This document shows, piece after piece, positions 26,430-36,007 of a DNA stretch of 64,000 nt. Source of the stretch: Clostridia bacterium (GTDB taxonomy: Bacteria; Bacillota; DSM-12270; Thermacetogeniales; Thermacetogeniaceae); contig CADDZD010000002.1 in assembly GCA_902812385.1 (NCBI GenBank), positions 1-64,000 on the forward strand, given 5' to 3'. The notes under the pieces are model-generated. The model was not told the DNA's origin, made no database searches, and was given only the letters and a program-made list of their open reading frames with translations. A program made the position numbers and the translations under genes. Within the stretch, counting starts at the first letter, position 1. The number at the start of each line of letters is the position of its first letter.

Positions 26430-27797
26430 TTACAGTTCTTTAACCAGTTGCCGGAAAATGTCACCCCGTTCTTCGTAGTCACGAAACATATCCCAACTGG
26501 CGCAGGCAGGTGAAAGAAGCACAACATCTCCCGGTGACGCAAGCCTGGCGGCGGTTTGAACACCTTCCTTGAGTGAAGCAACGTTCCATATGTTGCTGAA
26601 CCCCACGGCCAAAACGGCATCCCTGATGACAGGTGCGGCCTCACCCAGCAGGATTAAAGCCTTGACCTTCTCCTTAATTTTCTTCGCAAGCTCGCCGAGG
26701 TCGCTCCCCTTATGCCTTCCGCCGGCGATCAGGATGATCGGCTCCCTGAAAGAATCCAGCGCCTTTAACACCGATTCAGGGTTTGTGCCCTTTGAATCGT
26801 TTACATACTTCACGCCATCCACAACGCCCACCGGTTCCAGACGGTGGGGAACGCCGGGAAATGTGCTCAGTGCCTTCGCGACCACCTTAACGTCGACCCC
26901 TGCCAGGAGAGAGGCGGCTGCTCCGGCCAGAGCGTTTTCCAGATTATGAGGACCGGGAATCCCAACATCCCCAGCAGGGCACACTGTTTCCCACCGTCCC
27001 TCCCGGCTAAAGCTGATCAGGCCGCCCTGCACCCCGATACCGTTTTCCGGGAGGGCCCTGCGTGAAAACCAGAAAGAGCTTGACCTTAGAACAGGAAGGT
27101 GATCACGAATCCAGGGGTCGTCCAGATTGAGTACAGCATAATCGCCAGCTCTTTGATTAGCGAAGATGCGCAGCTTTGTCCTCCCGTATTCCATAAGGCT
27201 GCCGTGCCTGTCCAGGTGATCGGGGGTAATGTTCAAAAAAACTGCAATATAAGGCCGGAACTGCCGGACGTGCTCAAGTTGAAAAGAGCTGACTTCCACA
27301 ATCCAGTACCGCACCTTTCTACCTGAACGACGGCTTTTTTCCACCTCCCCCACCAAGGGTATGCCGATGTTGCCGGCTACAACAGCATCGATACCGGCCT
27401 GCCGAAAAATGTATCCGATCAGCGCTGTGGTTGTGGTTTTTCCGTTTGTTCCGGTAACCGCAATGATTGGCTCCCGAATAAACCGCCCCGCCAGTTCCAG
27501 TTCGCTCCAGACGGGGATCCCCAACCCCTTAGCAGCCTGTAACAGTGGGATGGTAGAGGGAACTCCGGGGCTGACGACAACCAGGTGGTAGGCTCCCGCC
27601 CTGATCGGGGGATGCTCTCCCAGCACGAAATTAATAGGCAGTTTCTTCAATTCTTGAAAGCCGTTACCCAGCTCTTCTTCTGTTTTCAGATCGGTACCGG
27701 TCACCTCTGCCCCCAGGTTTGCCAGAAACCGGGCTGCAGCCTGACCGCTCCGGGCCATCCCGACCACCAGCACCTTTTTTTCTCGAAAGTCAAGCAC
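26430..27797 (-). CDS. murD: UDP-N-acetylmuramoyl-L-alanine--D-glutamate ligase
   Basis: MurD adds D-glutamate to UDP-MurNAc-L-Ala, 455 residues. The N-terminal domain begins with VLVVGMARSGQAAARFLANLGAEV. The P-loop TGTNGKTTTTALIGY lies near residue 114, followed by VEVSSFQLEH and LNITPDHLDRHG. The C-terminal domain includes VNDSKGTNPESVLKAL, ILIAGGRHKGSDL and LLSPACASWDMFRDYEERGD, all family signatures. It lies between mraY and ftsW. Confidence 0.97.
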   Translation of the reverse strand: MLDFREKKVLVVGMARSGQAAARFLANLGAEVTGTDLKTEEELGNGFQELKKLPINFVLGEHPPIRAGAYHLVVVSPGVPSTIPLLQAAKGLGIPVWSELELAGRFIREPIIAVTGTNGKTTTTALIGYIFRQAGIDAVVAGNIGIPLVGEVEKSRRSGRKVRYWIVEVSSFQLEHVRQFRPYIAVFLNITPDHLDRHGSLMEYGRTKLRIFANQRAGDYAVLNLDDPWIRDHLPVLRSSSFWFSRRALPENGIGVQGGLISFSREGRWETVCPAGDVGIPGPHNLENALAGAAASLLAGVDVKVVAKALSTFPGVPHRLEPVGVVDGVKYVNDSKGTNPESVLKALDSFREPIILIAGGRHKGSDLGELAKKIKEKVKALILLGEAAPVIRDAVLAVGFSNIWNVASLKEGVQTAARLASPGDVVLLSPACASWDMFRDYEERGDIFRQLVKEL

Positions 27798-27810
27798 TTC
27801 CCATCAACTC

Positions 27811-28779
27811 CTAAACCATCCAGAGCCCCAGAATTGCGAAACACAGCCCGAGAAGCCAAAAAATGTGAACCACTTTTATTTCCGGCCATCCCGATAATTC
27901 AAAGTGATGATGCAGAGGGCTCATCTTAAATACCCTGCGACCCGTCAGGCGAAAGGATACGACCTGAATAATAACAGAAAGGGTCTCAAGCACAAATACC
28001 CCTCCCAGGATCAGCAACAGGAGTTCGGTGCGTGTCAACACTGCCAGGGCGGTCAGGGCACCACCCAGCGCCAGGGAACCTGTATCTCCCATGAAAACCC
28101 GCGCCGGATGATAGTTATAGCAGAGGAAACCGAGACAGCTTCCGGCCAGTGCCCCGGCAAAGATGGCGGTCGCAGTCTGTCCGTACATCCGGGCGATCAT
28201 AACGTACGCACCGGAGGCAATGGCCATTAAACCCACCGCCAGACCATCGAGGCCGTCTGTCAGGTTAACAGCGTTAGTCGTACAAATAAGGACAAAGACA
28301 ATGAAAAAGTAGTATAGAATCCCTGCCTGAATCGTAATGCCAATCACGGGTACGCTGACTAACGTTCCCCGCCCGAGAATATGAACACCCCATACCAGTA
28401 GTGCCCCCATCAGCAACTGCCCGAGTATTTTTGCTCTTGCTTTCAGGCCGAGAGGGCGCCGGAGTACCACCTTGAGAAAATCATCGACGAAACCGATTAA
28501 ACCGCAGCCGAACATAATGCCGAATAAAAGCCGCATCTCGGAGGTATTACCGGCCAGGAGCAAACCGGTTAAACCGGTCCCGCCAAGGATCATCAGCCCG
28601 CCCATGGTGGCAGTGCCCTGCTTTTTCAGGTGCGAACGGGGCCCATCATCTCGGACCTCCTGTCCGAACTTCAGCCGGTAAAGAAGCGGGATCAAGATGG
28701 TGCCCAAAATTAAGGTGGTGATCAGGCCTGCCCCAACAGCTATAAATACCATTCGCAGATCACCGGTCGCATTCATCAT
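27811..28779 (-). CDS. mraY: Phospho-N-acetylmuramoyl-pentapeptide transferase
   Basis: MraY transfers phospho-MurNAc-pentapeptide to undecaprenyl phosphate, forming lipid I at the membrane, 322 residues with about ten membrane spans. Catalytic motifs are GFVDDFLKVV (the Asp pair that binds magnesium), TNAVNLTDGLDGLAVG, GDTGSLALGGAL and the histidine loop KMSPLHHHFELSGW. It overlaps the murF end by about 20 bases, implying coupled translation. Confidence 0.97.
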   Translation of the reverse strand: MMNATGDLRMVFIAVGAGLITTLILGTILIPLLYRLKFGQEVRDDGPRSHLKKQGTATMGGLMILGGTGLTGLLLAGNTSEMRLLFGIMFGCGLIGFVDDFLKVVLRRPLGLKARAKILGQLLMGALLVWGVHILGRGTLVSVPVIGITIQAGILYYFFIVFVLICTTNAVNLTDGLDGLAVGLMAIASGAYVMIARMYGQTATAIFAGALAGSCLGFLCYNYHPARVFMGDTGSLALGGALTALAVLTRTELLLLILGGVFVLETLSVIIQVVSFRLTGRRVFKMSPLHHHFELSGWPEIKVVHIFWLLGLCFAILGLWMV

Positions 28780-30163
28780 GGCCCACCTGTTTCGTAAGAG
28801 CGGATGAGATTTCTTCCATTTTTATACCCCGCGATCCCTTGATGAGAACAAGATCCCCTTCTTCCAGGTAGGATTTTAAGAACTCCAACGCCTGGGATCT
28901 TTTTTCAAAAATATGGATCAGAGCCGGAGACATGCCGGCCGAGCGCGCCCCGAGCGCTATTTCCCTGGCCAGCTCCCCCACGGTGCAAAGGCAATCTATT
29001 TTTAATTCTGCAGCAGTCTTCCCTACCTCCCGGTGGCCTGGTACCGTTTCCGAACCCAGTTCGTACATGTCTCCAAGCACCGCCACCGCCCGGGCCTTAT
29101 CCGGTACCTGGGCAAGCAACCTCAAGGCAGCTTTTACCGAGTCCGGACTGGCATTATAGGAATCGTCAATGATCCTGCTACCCCTGATCCCCTCTTTTAC
29201 CTCAAGCCGCATCCCCGTCACGGAAGCCGAGGCCAAACCGGCAGCGATCTCCTGAGGCGTCAATCCAAACCAGTGCCCGACGGCCGCTGCCGCCAGGGCA
29301 TTGAGCACATTGTGCCGCCCGGGAAACGGAAGATGACAGGGAGCGTCACCCCGGGGTGTTCGCAACGTAAAGGTTGCTCCCTCCAGGCCAAGAAGCCCCA
29401 CCTCCAAGGCCCGGACATCGCAGTCCTCCGATTCCCCGTAGTAGAGAACCCTCGATTTTACTCTTTCCCTTAGCCTAATCTGCCAGGGGTCCCCGGCATT
29501 CAGAACGGCACATCCCTCAGGAGGCAGGGCATCCAAAAGCTCCCCTTTTGCCCGGGCAATGGCCTCCTGGGACCCAAGCCTTTCCAAATGGGTCCGCCCG
29601 ATACATGTAATCACGCCCACCTGGGGACTGCCGATCCTGCATAAAGCGGCAATCTCCCCGCGGCCGCGCATGGCCATTTCCAGGACGGCCACCTCATGCC
29701 TTCGAGTCAACTGCAAGAGGGTCAAAGGCAGCCCAATCTCGTTGTTATAATTTCCCCGGGTTTTGAGAACCGAGAAACGCCCGCTTAGCACCCCGGCAAT
29801 CAGGTCTTTTGTGGTGGTCTTCCCTACACTGCCGGTTACGGCAACTGCCGGAACCCGGAACAGGTTTCGATAATACCGCGCAAGATCCTGCAAAGCCCGG
29901 CAAGTATCCCGAACCCGGATCAGCGGCCGATCGGTTGCAACCAAAACCGGTCTGGAGATAACAGCCCCAACGGCGCCACGGTGCAGGGCTTCTCCAATGA
30001 AACTATGGCCGTCAACCCTGCTCCCCTGAAATGCAAAAAACAGCTGGCCGGGTTCCACCGCCCTGCTGTCAATGGCAACACCGGTCACTTCCCCTTTCGG
30101 GTCCCCGCTGACAAGCAACCCGTCGACGGCCCTGATGACATCATCTATCTGTAGCGGCTCCAT
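28760..30163 (-). CDS. murF: UDP-MurNAc-tripeptide--D-Ala-D-Ala ligase
   Basis: MurF adds D-Ala-D-Ala to complete the UDP-MurNAc-pentapeptide, 467 residues. It begins with an N-terminal domain with VAIDSRAVEPGQLFFAFQGSRVDGH in recognisable pieces (DSRAV, FFAFQG, DGHSF). The P-loop is VTGSVGKTTTKDL near residue 113, followed by GNYNNEIGLPLTLL, EMAMRGRGEI and DDSYNASPDSVKAAL. The gap to murE is two bases. Confidence 0.96.
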   Translation of the reverse strand: MEPLQIDDVIRAVDGLLVSGDPKGEVTGVAIDSRAVEPGQLFFAFQGSRVDGHSFIGEALHRGAVGAVISRPVLVATDRPLIRVRDTCRALQDLARYYRNLFRVPAVAVTGSVGKTTTKDLIAGVLSGRFSVLKTRGNYNNEIGLPLTLLQLTRRHEVAVLEMAMRGRGEIAALCRIGSPQVGVITCIGRTHLERLGSQEAIARAKGELLDALPPEGCAVLNAGDPWQIRLRERVKSRVLYYGESEDCDVRALEVGLLGLEGATFTLRTPRGDAPCHLPFPGRHNVLNALAAAAVGHWFGLTPQEIAAGLASASVTGMRLEVKEGIRGSRIIDDSYNASPDSVKAALRLLAQVPDKARAVAVLGDMYELGSETVPGHREVGKTAAELKIDCLCTVGELAREIALGARSAGMSPALIHIFEKRSQALEFLKSYLEEGDLVLIKGSRGIKMEEISSALTKQVGHDECDR

Positions 30164-30165
30164 GA

Positions 30166-31656
30166 TTAAACCACAATCTCCTTCTCAATAATATCCCTCG
30201 CCACCCGGCGGTCATCGAAGGGGATTTTCCGGTCTCCGATGATCTGGTAATCCTCATGCCCCTTCCCTGCGATTACCACCAGATCTCCCTTCCGGGCGTA
30301 ATGCAAAGCAATCCTGATCGCCTCCGACCGGTCGGGCTCCACCGTGAATTTCGCCCCGCCAACCTGGTTGATTCCAAGTACGATTTGCTCAATGATATGT
30401 TCGGGATCTTCGGTACGGGGGTTATCCGAGGTGATCACCGTATAATCACTCAGTTCCCCGGAAATCTTCCCCATGAGAGGGCGTTTGCCCGGGTCCCGGT
30501 CCCCACCGCAACCGAAAACGGTAATCAGGCGTCCGCCGGTTACGGCACGGGCGGTTCGCAGGACGTTCTCCAAGCCGTCGGGAGTATGAGCATAATCCAC
30601 AATCACCGTAAAGTCCTGACCGGCATCTACCACCTCAAAGCGGCCGGGCACCCCTTTAACCTCCCTCAGGGCATCGCGTATAACCTGCGCCGGAATGCCT
30701 TCCTGCAAGCCGACACCGATTGCCGCCAGGCTGTTATAAACATTAAATGCACCCGGCAGCGAAAGGGTAAAAGGAAGCCTTTCACCCCTGTAGGCGAGTG
30801 TATAACTAATCCCCCTCGGAGAAAGTTGTATATCTTCGGCTTTCAGGTCCGACTTCTCCCTGATCCCGTATGTAATCACCGGTACGGGGGTATTCTCTAC
30901 GATTTCCGGCCCTGAGGGATCATCCGCATTGACCACCGCATAGCAGGGGCGCCGTTTGGTTCGATTACAACCCAAACCCCTAAAGAGAAGCATCTTGGCT
31001 TCTAAATATTCCCGCATGTCTTTATGAAAGTCCAGGTGATCCTGTGTCAAGTTCGTAAACACCGCCGCGTCAAACTCGCACTGGGCAACCCTTTGTAAGA
31101 CAAGGCCATGCGATGAGACCTCCATAGCCACCGCTCCTACTCCGGCATCAGCCATTTCCCTGAGCAGTGCTTGCAGGTCAAGGGATTCCGGAGTGGTATG
31201 GTCCACCGCCCGCTTTTGATCTCCAATCTTATTCCAGACAGTACCGATCAGCCCGGTTTTCTCACCCCTGGCGCGCAGCACGGCTTCGATCAGATGGGTT
31301 GTGGTGGTCTTTCCGTTTGTTCCGGTGACACCGCAGAGAAAGAGCTGCCGGCTGGGGTGACCGTAAAAATTAGCCGCGATTGATGCCAGAGCGGAGCGAG
31401 TATCACTCACCTGAACCCAGGCAACCCCTTCAGGTATCGCCACCTTTCTCTCTACAATCACACCGACAGCCCCTCGCTCCAGGGCATCTTTCACAAAAGA
31501 GTGGCCGTCAACCCGAAAGCCCTTAATGCCAACAAAGATAAAACCAGGCTTTACCTGGCGGGAGTCATAATGAATGCCGGTGATCTCGGTATTCAATCCA
31601 CTGGCAGCCACTATGTCTATACCATGAAGCACTTCTTTTAACCGGATGGTCATCAA
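30166..31656 (-). CDS. murE: UDP-MurNAc-L-Ala-D-Glu--meso-DAP ligase
   Basis: MurE adds the third amino acid of the stem peptide, 496 residues. The P-loop TGTNGKTTTTHL is near residue 112; MEVSSHGL and FTNLTQDHLDFH follow. The motif DNPRTEDP contains the DNPR signature that in this family marks meso-diaminopimelate specificity, as opposed to the lysine-type enzymes. The peptidoglycan of this organism is therefore probably A1-gamma DAP type. It follows the PBP gene after about 80 bases. Confidence 0.96.
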   Translation of the reverse strand: MMTIRLKEVLHGIDIVAASGLNTEITGIHYDSRQVKPGFIFVGIKGFRVDGHSFVKDALERGAVGVIVERKVAIPEGVAWVQVSDTRSALASIAANFYGHPSRQLFLCGVTGTNGKTTTTHLIEAVLRARGEKTGLIGTVWNKIGDQKRAVDHTTPESLDLQALLREMADAGVGAVAMEVSSHGLVLQRVAQCEFDAAVFTNLTQDHLDFHKDMREYLEAKMLLFRGLGCNRTKRRPCYAVVNADDPSGPEIVENTPVPVITYGIREKSDLKAEDIQLSPRGISYTLAYRGERLPFTLSLPGAFNVYNSLAAIGVGLQEGIPAQVIRDALREVKGVPGRFEVVDAGQDFTVIVDYAHTPDGLENVLRTARAVTGGRLITVFGCGGDRDPGKRPLMGKISGELSDYTVITSDNPRTEDPEHIIEQIVLGINQVGGAKFTVEPDRSEAIRIALHYARKGDLVVIAGKGHEDYQIIGDRKIPFDDRRVARDIIEKEIVV

Positions 31657-31737
31657 TCCGTCCCCTCTTCCCGGAGTTTCAAATCACTGGACATTTTAGT
31701 ATTTTAATACTATTGTTACCAAAAATCTATTGTTAAT

Positions 31738-33873
31738 TTATGGACCGATGGCCGTAATCGGAGGCGGACTGAACTTAACCCTCACCCGTGATCCTGCAGA
31801 AACCCGGGTACCGGGAGGCGGACTTTGCTCCACCGCGGTTCCGGTCGCAATCGGCTCGCCTTCCGGTATTAAAACGAGATTCATCAATCCCAACAATTCC
31901 GCCGCATCACGCAAGCTTTTTCCCTTCAAATCGGGAACCACCCGTTCTCCCGAGGTTTCCTGTTTGGGCACGGTTAGATTCAGTAGCACCTTACTCCCTT
32001 TCTTCACCTTAACTCCGTCCAGCGGCACCTGCCCGTAAACCACCTTCCCATTCCCCACCTTTTCCGCTTCCAATCCGGCTTCTTTGAGGACCTTCTCCGC
32101 TTCCTGAACAGGCAGGTTAATGAGCGGTGGAACAACCGTCATGTCTTCCTGCAGTTTAGCATCCTTTGGCTGATAACGAAGGGGAACCCCCAAATAGCGC
32201 AGGCTGTCACGCACAACCTCCCGGAATACAGGAGCAGCCACCGTACCGCCGTAGTACGGATAACCCTTCGGCGAATCCACCACAACTAAAACGGCCAGGC
32301 GCGGGGAGTCGACGGGTGCAAAGCCCAAAAATGATGCAATATGATCCGTTGTGGAATAACCCCCATGGGGGGCCGGTTTTTGGGCAGTACCGGTCTTACC
32401 GCCTACCGAATAACCGGGAATATAGGCATTACGCCCGGTTCCGTTGGAAACAACTTGTTCCAGATAATTCCTGGCCTCTCGGGCAGTTTCGGGAGAAATA
32501 ACCTGCCGGAGAACCTGCGGCTTAAACCTTTTAACAACCTGCCCCTTGCTGTTTTTCATTTCTTTAACCAGATGAGGCTTCATTAACTTTCCTCCATTTG
32601 CTACAGCAGCCATCGCAGAAACCAGCTGGAGTGGGGTAACGCTGTTCGCCTGACCGATGGACATACTCGCCAGATCGATGGGCTTGGCCTCGTCCTGAGG
32701 CACGATGATACCTCCCGCCTCCCCAGGCAGATCAACTCCAAGCGGTGCACCAAAGCCAAAAGCCTTAAGGTATTTATAGAATTTTTCTTTGCCCAACCGA
32801 AGGCCGATATTGACAAAACCCGGGTTGCAGGAGTTCTGGACGACCTCGGCGAGTGATTGGCTCCCATGCCCCTCCGGCAGCCAGCAGTGGATGAATTCAC
32901 CTCCCACCTTTATATAACCGGGATCATAAAACCGGCTGTTGCTGTTTACTACTCCCTCCTGTAGGGCCGCTGAAAGCGTTACAATTTTAAAGGTTGATCC
33001 CGGTTCGTAGCTGTTGGAGATGGCTATGTTCCGTCTCGCCGAAACAGGGTACTTCTGGTAGTCGTTCGGATCAAAATCCGGACGGTTTGCCATAGCCAGA
33101 ATCTCCCCGGTCTGGGGGTCCATAACTATAATAGAGGCACTTTTCGGGTGCCGTTCCTGCATTACCTTGTCAAGCTCCCGTTCCGCAATGTATTGAATCG
33201 TCTGGTCGATGGTCAGAACAAGGCTCAAACCCTGTTCAGGCTCAATGTACCTGTGGGTGGAACCCGGGATCTCGCGTCCCGCCGCATCATACTCCACCAG
33301 CAGCCGTCCTTTGATTCCCGATAATTCCTTGTCATATTGCACTTCAATTCCTTCGAGCCCCTGGTTGTATGCCCCGGCGATACCCAAAACATGGGAGGCA
33401 AGATTGTTTTTCGGGTAGAATCGCTGCGGTTTCGAAATAACTCCAATACCGGGAAGATGGCGGGCCCGCAGCTCTCGTGCCTGAGCCGGATCCACCTTGA
33501 ATTTTATCCATACGGAATGCTGGTTTTCGGTGATCAGTTCATAGACCTCTTTTTCCTTCATATGCAGGATACGGGCAACTTCCCGGGCCACCTGGGCAGT
33601 CTTCCCGGACTTCATTACTTCCGCAGGAACAGCATATACGGCATCAACGTTAATGCTGATGGCAAGTTCATTTCCGTTGCGGTCATAAATCACACCCCGC
33701 TTGGGCTCTACGACAATTTCCCTGATGCGGTTTTGCAGCGCCTCCTGCTGGTACCAGGTTCCCCGCACCAACTGCAGCCAGATAAGGCGGAAGCAAAGGA
33801 GGATTATCACAAAAAAAATACAAAAAAACAGAAATGTTATTCTTTTACGAATTTCAACAGTCCTGGTCTGCAA
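31738..33873 (-). CDS. Class B penicillin-binding protein with PASTA repeats (FtsI/SpoVD-like)
   Basis: Septal transpeptidase that cross-links peptidoglycan, 711 residues. One membrane span near residues 12-33 anchors it. The dimerisation domain follows (VVEPKRGVIYDRNGNELA). The catalytic serine is in YEPGSTFK, an SxN-type site is SCNPGF, and the third motif is GGKTGTAQK. The C-terminal 130 residues hold two PASTA repeats, the second containing VPDLKGKSLRDAAELLGLMN. With only one class B PBP in this cluster, it may serve as FtsI, SpoVD or both. It is paired with ftsL upstream. Confidence 0.93.
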   Translation of the reverse strand: MQTRTVEIRKRITFLFFCIFFVIILLCFRLIWLQLVRGTWYQQEALQNRIREIVVEPKRGVIYDRNGNELAISINVDAVYAVPAEVMKSGKTAQVAREVARILHMKEKEVYELITENQHSVWIKFKVDPAQARELRARHLPGIGVISKPQRFYPKNNLASHVLGIAGAYNQGLEGIEVQYDKELSGIKGRLLVEYDAAGREIPGSTHRYIEPEQGLSLVLTIDQTIQYIAERELDKVMQERHPKSASIIVMDPQTGEILAMANRPDFDPNDYQKYPVSARRNIAISNSYEPGSTFKIVTLSAALQEGVVNSNSRFYDPGYIKVGGEFIHCWLPEGHGSQSLAEVVQNSCNPGFVNIGLRLGKEKFYKYLKAFGFGAPLGVDLPGEAGGIIVPQDEAKPIDLASMSIGQANSVTPLQLVSAMAAVANGGKLMKPHLVKEMKNSKGQVVKRFKPQVLRQVISPETAREARNYLEQVVSNGTGRNAYIPGYSVGGKTGTAQKPAPHGGYSTTDHIASFLGFAPVDSPRLAVLVVVDSPKGYPYYGGTVAAPVFREVVRDSLRYLGVPLRYQPKDAKLQEDMTVVPPLINLPVQEAEKVLKEAGLEAEKVGNGKVVYGQVPLDGVKVKKGSKVLLNLTVPKQETSGERVVPDLKGKSLRDAAELLGLMNLVLIPEGEPIATGTAVEQSPPPGTRVSAGSRVRVKFSPPPITAIGP

Positions 33874-33888
33874 GAATTGTCCACTCCG

Positions 33889-34347
33889 TTAGCGGGGTGA
33901 AGCTTCAGCTTTTCCGATCAAACGGTCGGCTACCAGACCTAAAACCTTTTTTAGAGCCAGCCTGTTCTGGGATTTTTCAGAAGAACTCTCGGGCGGAACC
34001 GGTTCTGCAGGAACTTCAGCGAGAAGTACACCGTCCGGCTCCTTCATACCAAGTCTTTGTCTGGCAATGCTTTCTACCCGTTTCGGTGCCTGAAGCCCCG
34101 CTATTGTTAATTCTAACTTCTTGTTATCCCTCTGCAAAGTAGCAATGTTTTGTTTTATGGCATTGATCTGATATCCCAACGAAATGACCCGGGTGTGTTG
34201 ATATGTATACAGCAACCCCAGGCCGAACAAACCCAAGGTCAGTCCCACCATCCGGATGTACAAAACTGCTTTTTGCTTCTTCCTTACCCGGAGCTTTTGG
34301 TTTGGGTTTCCGGGTAAGAGGGCATAAGTCTTTTCCGCTACTACCAA
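33889..34347 (-). CDS. ftsL: FtsL-like septum protein
   Basis: Small bitopic protein in the ftsL position, 152 residues. It has a basic N-terminus, one membrane span near residues 31-50, and an extracellular leucine-zipper-like coiled coil (about 52-90) ending in RVESIARQRLGMKEP, a motif common to FtsL/DivIC proteins. The proline- and serine-rich C-terminal tail (about 50 residues) is longer than in most relatives. It should join FtsQ and FtsB/DivIC at the septum. The start is TTG at 34347, seven bases after AGAGGTG. Confidence 0.85.
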   Translation of the reverse strand: MVVAEKTYALLPGNPNQKLRVRKKQKAVLYIRMVGLTLGLFGLGLLYTYQHTRVISLGYQINAIKQNIATLQRDNKKLELTIAGLQAPKRVESIARQRLGMKEPDGVLLAEVPAEPVPPESSSEKSQNRLALKKVLGLVADRLIGKAEASPR

Positions 34348-34365
34348 ATCTATTCACCTCTTTTT

Positions 34366-35316
34366 TCAAATATTACAGTCAGGAATACAACCCTCGGCAG
34401 CTCGCAATTTAGCGCTGCGCGCCCTTGGGTTTTGCTCTATCTCCCGGGAAGAAGGAACAAGGGGTTTCCGCGTTAGGATGCGAAGCCGCCCCCTTCCGCA
34501 GGTGCAATTATCAGGATCATCACAGATACATGGAGATGCCAGCTCCTGAAAGGTCTTTTTTACGATCCTGTCTTCCAGTGAATGAAAGGAAATCACCACA
34601 ATACGACCACCATTTTCCAGAAAAGGAACCCCGCCCCGCAGCCCCTCAGCAATAGCCCCCAGTTCATCGTTTACCGCTATCCGCAATGCCTGAAAGGTGC
34701 GTTTGGCCGGGTGGGGCCCCTTTCTCCGGGCTGCCGCAGGAATGGCCTCCTTGATTACCTCCACCAGTTCACCGGTTGTGGTGAACGGACGCTTTTCTCT
34801 CCGTTCAACAATAAAGGATGCGATTCGTTTCGCCCATCTTTCCTCACCATAACGAATTATCAAGGCGGAGAGTTCCCTCTCCGGCAGTCTGTTAACCAGA
34901 TCCGCCGCGGTTATCTCAGCGGTTTCATCCATTCGCATATCGAGCGGGGCATCGTGCATATAGCTGAACCCCCGCCTGGGATCCAGTACCTGAAACGAAG
35001 AAACACCGAGATCGAATAAGATCCCGTCCACACGCCTTATGCCGAGATCTTTTAAAACCTCCCCGAGGTGGCGAAAATCCCTGACCACGTATGTAACCCG
35101 ATCCCCAAAAACCGATAACCTTTCCTTGGCTTTCTCTAAAGCCTCCCTGTCCTTATCAAATCCGATCAGGCGGCCTTGGGATCCGATCCTCGCCAGGATT
35201 TCCCCGGCATGTCCTCCTGCTCCCAGGGTGCAGTCAACGTAGGTACCCCCCCGGCGAAGGGCCAGCAGCTCAAGGGCCTCCTCAAGCATAACCGGCCGGT
35301 GCTCAATTTCAGGCAC
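34366..35316 (-). CDS. rsmH: 16S rRNA (cytosine1402-N4)-methyltransferase
   Basis: RsmH (MraW) methylates C1402 of 16S rRNA, about 316 residues. The AdoMet-binding start [10 protein letters not shown] and [14 protein letters not shown] is present, then [24 protein letters not shown] and the C-terminal [19 protein letters not shown] and [15 protein letters not shown] place the start at GTG 35316, overlapping the mraZ stop by eight bases with AAGGCGG just upstream; the frame is open to 35448 inside mraZ. It is the second gene of the dcw operon. Confidence 0.95.
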   Translation of the reverse strand: MPEIEHRPVMLEEALELLALRRGGTYVDCTLGAGGHAGEILARIGSQGRLIGFDKDREALEKAKERLSVFGDRVTYVVRDFRHLGEVLKDLGIRRVDGILFDLGVSSFQVLDPRRGFSYMHDAPLDMRMDETAEITAADLVNRLPERELSALIIRYGEERWAKRIASFIVERREKRPFTTTGELVEVIKEAIPAAARRKGPHPAKRTFQALRIAVNDELGAIAEGLRGGVPFLENGGRIVVISFHSLEDRIVKKTFQELASPCICDDPDNCTCGRGRLRILTRKPLVPSSREIEQNPRARSAKLRAAEGCIPDCNI

Positions 35317-35749
35317 TGAATACACCGCCTTCTCCCATCTTTTCTGCCAGTTTTTCGTATGATTCCTCAGCATGGGAGCAGTATTCCAGCCAGCGTTCTT
35401 TTGCCCAGATTTCGATCCGTGAGGAAACGCCGATAATAACCACCTCACGGTTCACAGCAGCGTACTCCCGCAGTGAGGGAGGTATCAAAATCCGGCCCTG
35501 GGCATCCAGTTCACACTCCGTGGCCCCGGAAAAGAAGAAACGGGAAAATGCTCTGGCCTCCGTTTTGGTCAAGGGCAAGCCCCTCAGCTTCTGCTCCAGC
35601 TGGCGCCATTCTTCCATCGGAAAAACAAACAGGCAGTGATCCAGGCCGCGGGTGGCGATACAGCGCTCCCCCAAGTTTGCCCGGAACCTGGCCGGAAGAA
35701 TCAGGCGCCCCTTTCCATCCAGAGTGTGATGATGCTCCCCAATAAACAC
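35309..35749 (-). CDS. mraZ: Transcriptional regulator MraZ
   Basis: MraZ, first gene of the dcw cluster, 146 residues, a DNA-binding repressor or activator of its own operon in studied bacteria. It carries two AbrB-like beta-barrel modules: [20 protein letters not shown] at the start and [20 protein letters not shown] in the second half, each with the conserved D-x-x-G-R core. The start is GTG at 35749 with a GGGGGAAA site. Three AAAGT-type repeats lie just upstream. Confidence 0.95.
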   Translation of the reverse strand: MFIGEHHHTLDGKGRLILPARFRANLGERCIATRGLDHCLFVFPMEEWRQLEQKLRGLPLTKTEARAFSRFFFSGATECELDAQGRILIPPSLREYAAVNREVVIIGVSSRIEIWAKERWLEYCSHAEESYEKLAEKMGEGGVFSA

Positions 35750-35766
35750 TTGTTTCCCCCACTCTA

Positions 35767-35796
35767 AACTAACTTTAAACCACTTTCCACCACTTT
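35767..35796 (-). promoter_or_regulatory. MraZ-type operator (10-bp spaced repeats)
   Basis: On the minus strand AAAGTGGTGG, AAAGTGGTTT and AAAGTTAGTT follow head to tail with a 10-base period, ending about 18 bases before the mraZ start codon. Tandem AAAGTG-like repeats at one-turn spacing are known MraZ binding sites in other bacteria. The first repeat overlaps the -10 box, which fits repression. Confidence 0.65.
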
Positions 35797-35821
35797 ATAC
35801 CACCCTCTATTCTATTTCCAA
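35794..35821 (-). promoter_or_regulatory. Candidate sigma-A promoter of the dcw cluster
   Basis: TTGGAA (35816-35821) and TATAAA (35794-35799) on the minus strand, 16 bases apart, overlapping the MraZ repeats. It would drive mraZ and the genes downstream of it. Confidence 0.55.
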
Positions 35822-35945
35822 TTCGAAAATTCCTGCTTCCTCTAAAAATAAATTGCATAATTTTTTGGGACTAAAAACCCCGCCAAGCGTACACCGTTTA
35901 TTCAGGAATAAAAGAATGTGAGTAAACATACCTCTCAGATAAATT

Positions 35946-35973
35946 AAAAAACCAAGGGGTGGCTACCCTTGGT
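35946..35973 (-). terminator. Intrinsic terminator after the MetE-like gene
   Basis: On the minus strand ACCAAGGG, a short loop and CCCTTGGT are followed by T residues. It lies 35 bases beyond the stop at 36008 and isolates the dcw cluster from the gene upstream. The other strand also has a short T run, so it may work both ways. Confidence 0.8.
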
Positions 35974-36007
35974 CTGGTTTTAACACTTTAGATTGGAATT
36001 ATAACCG

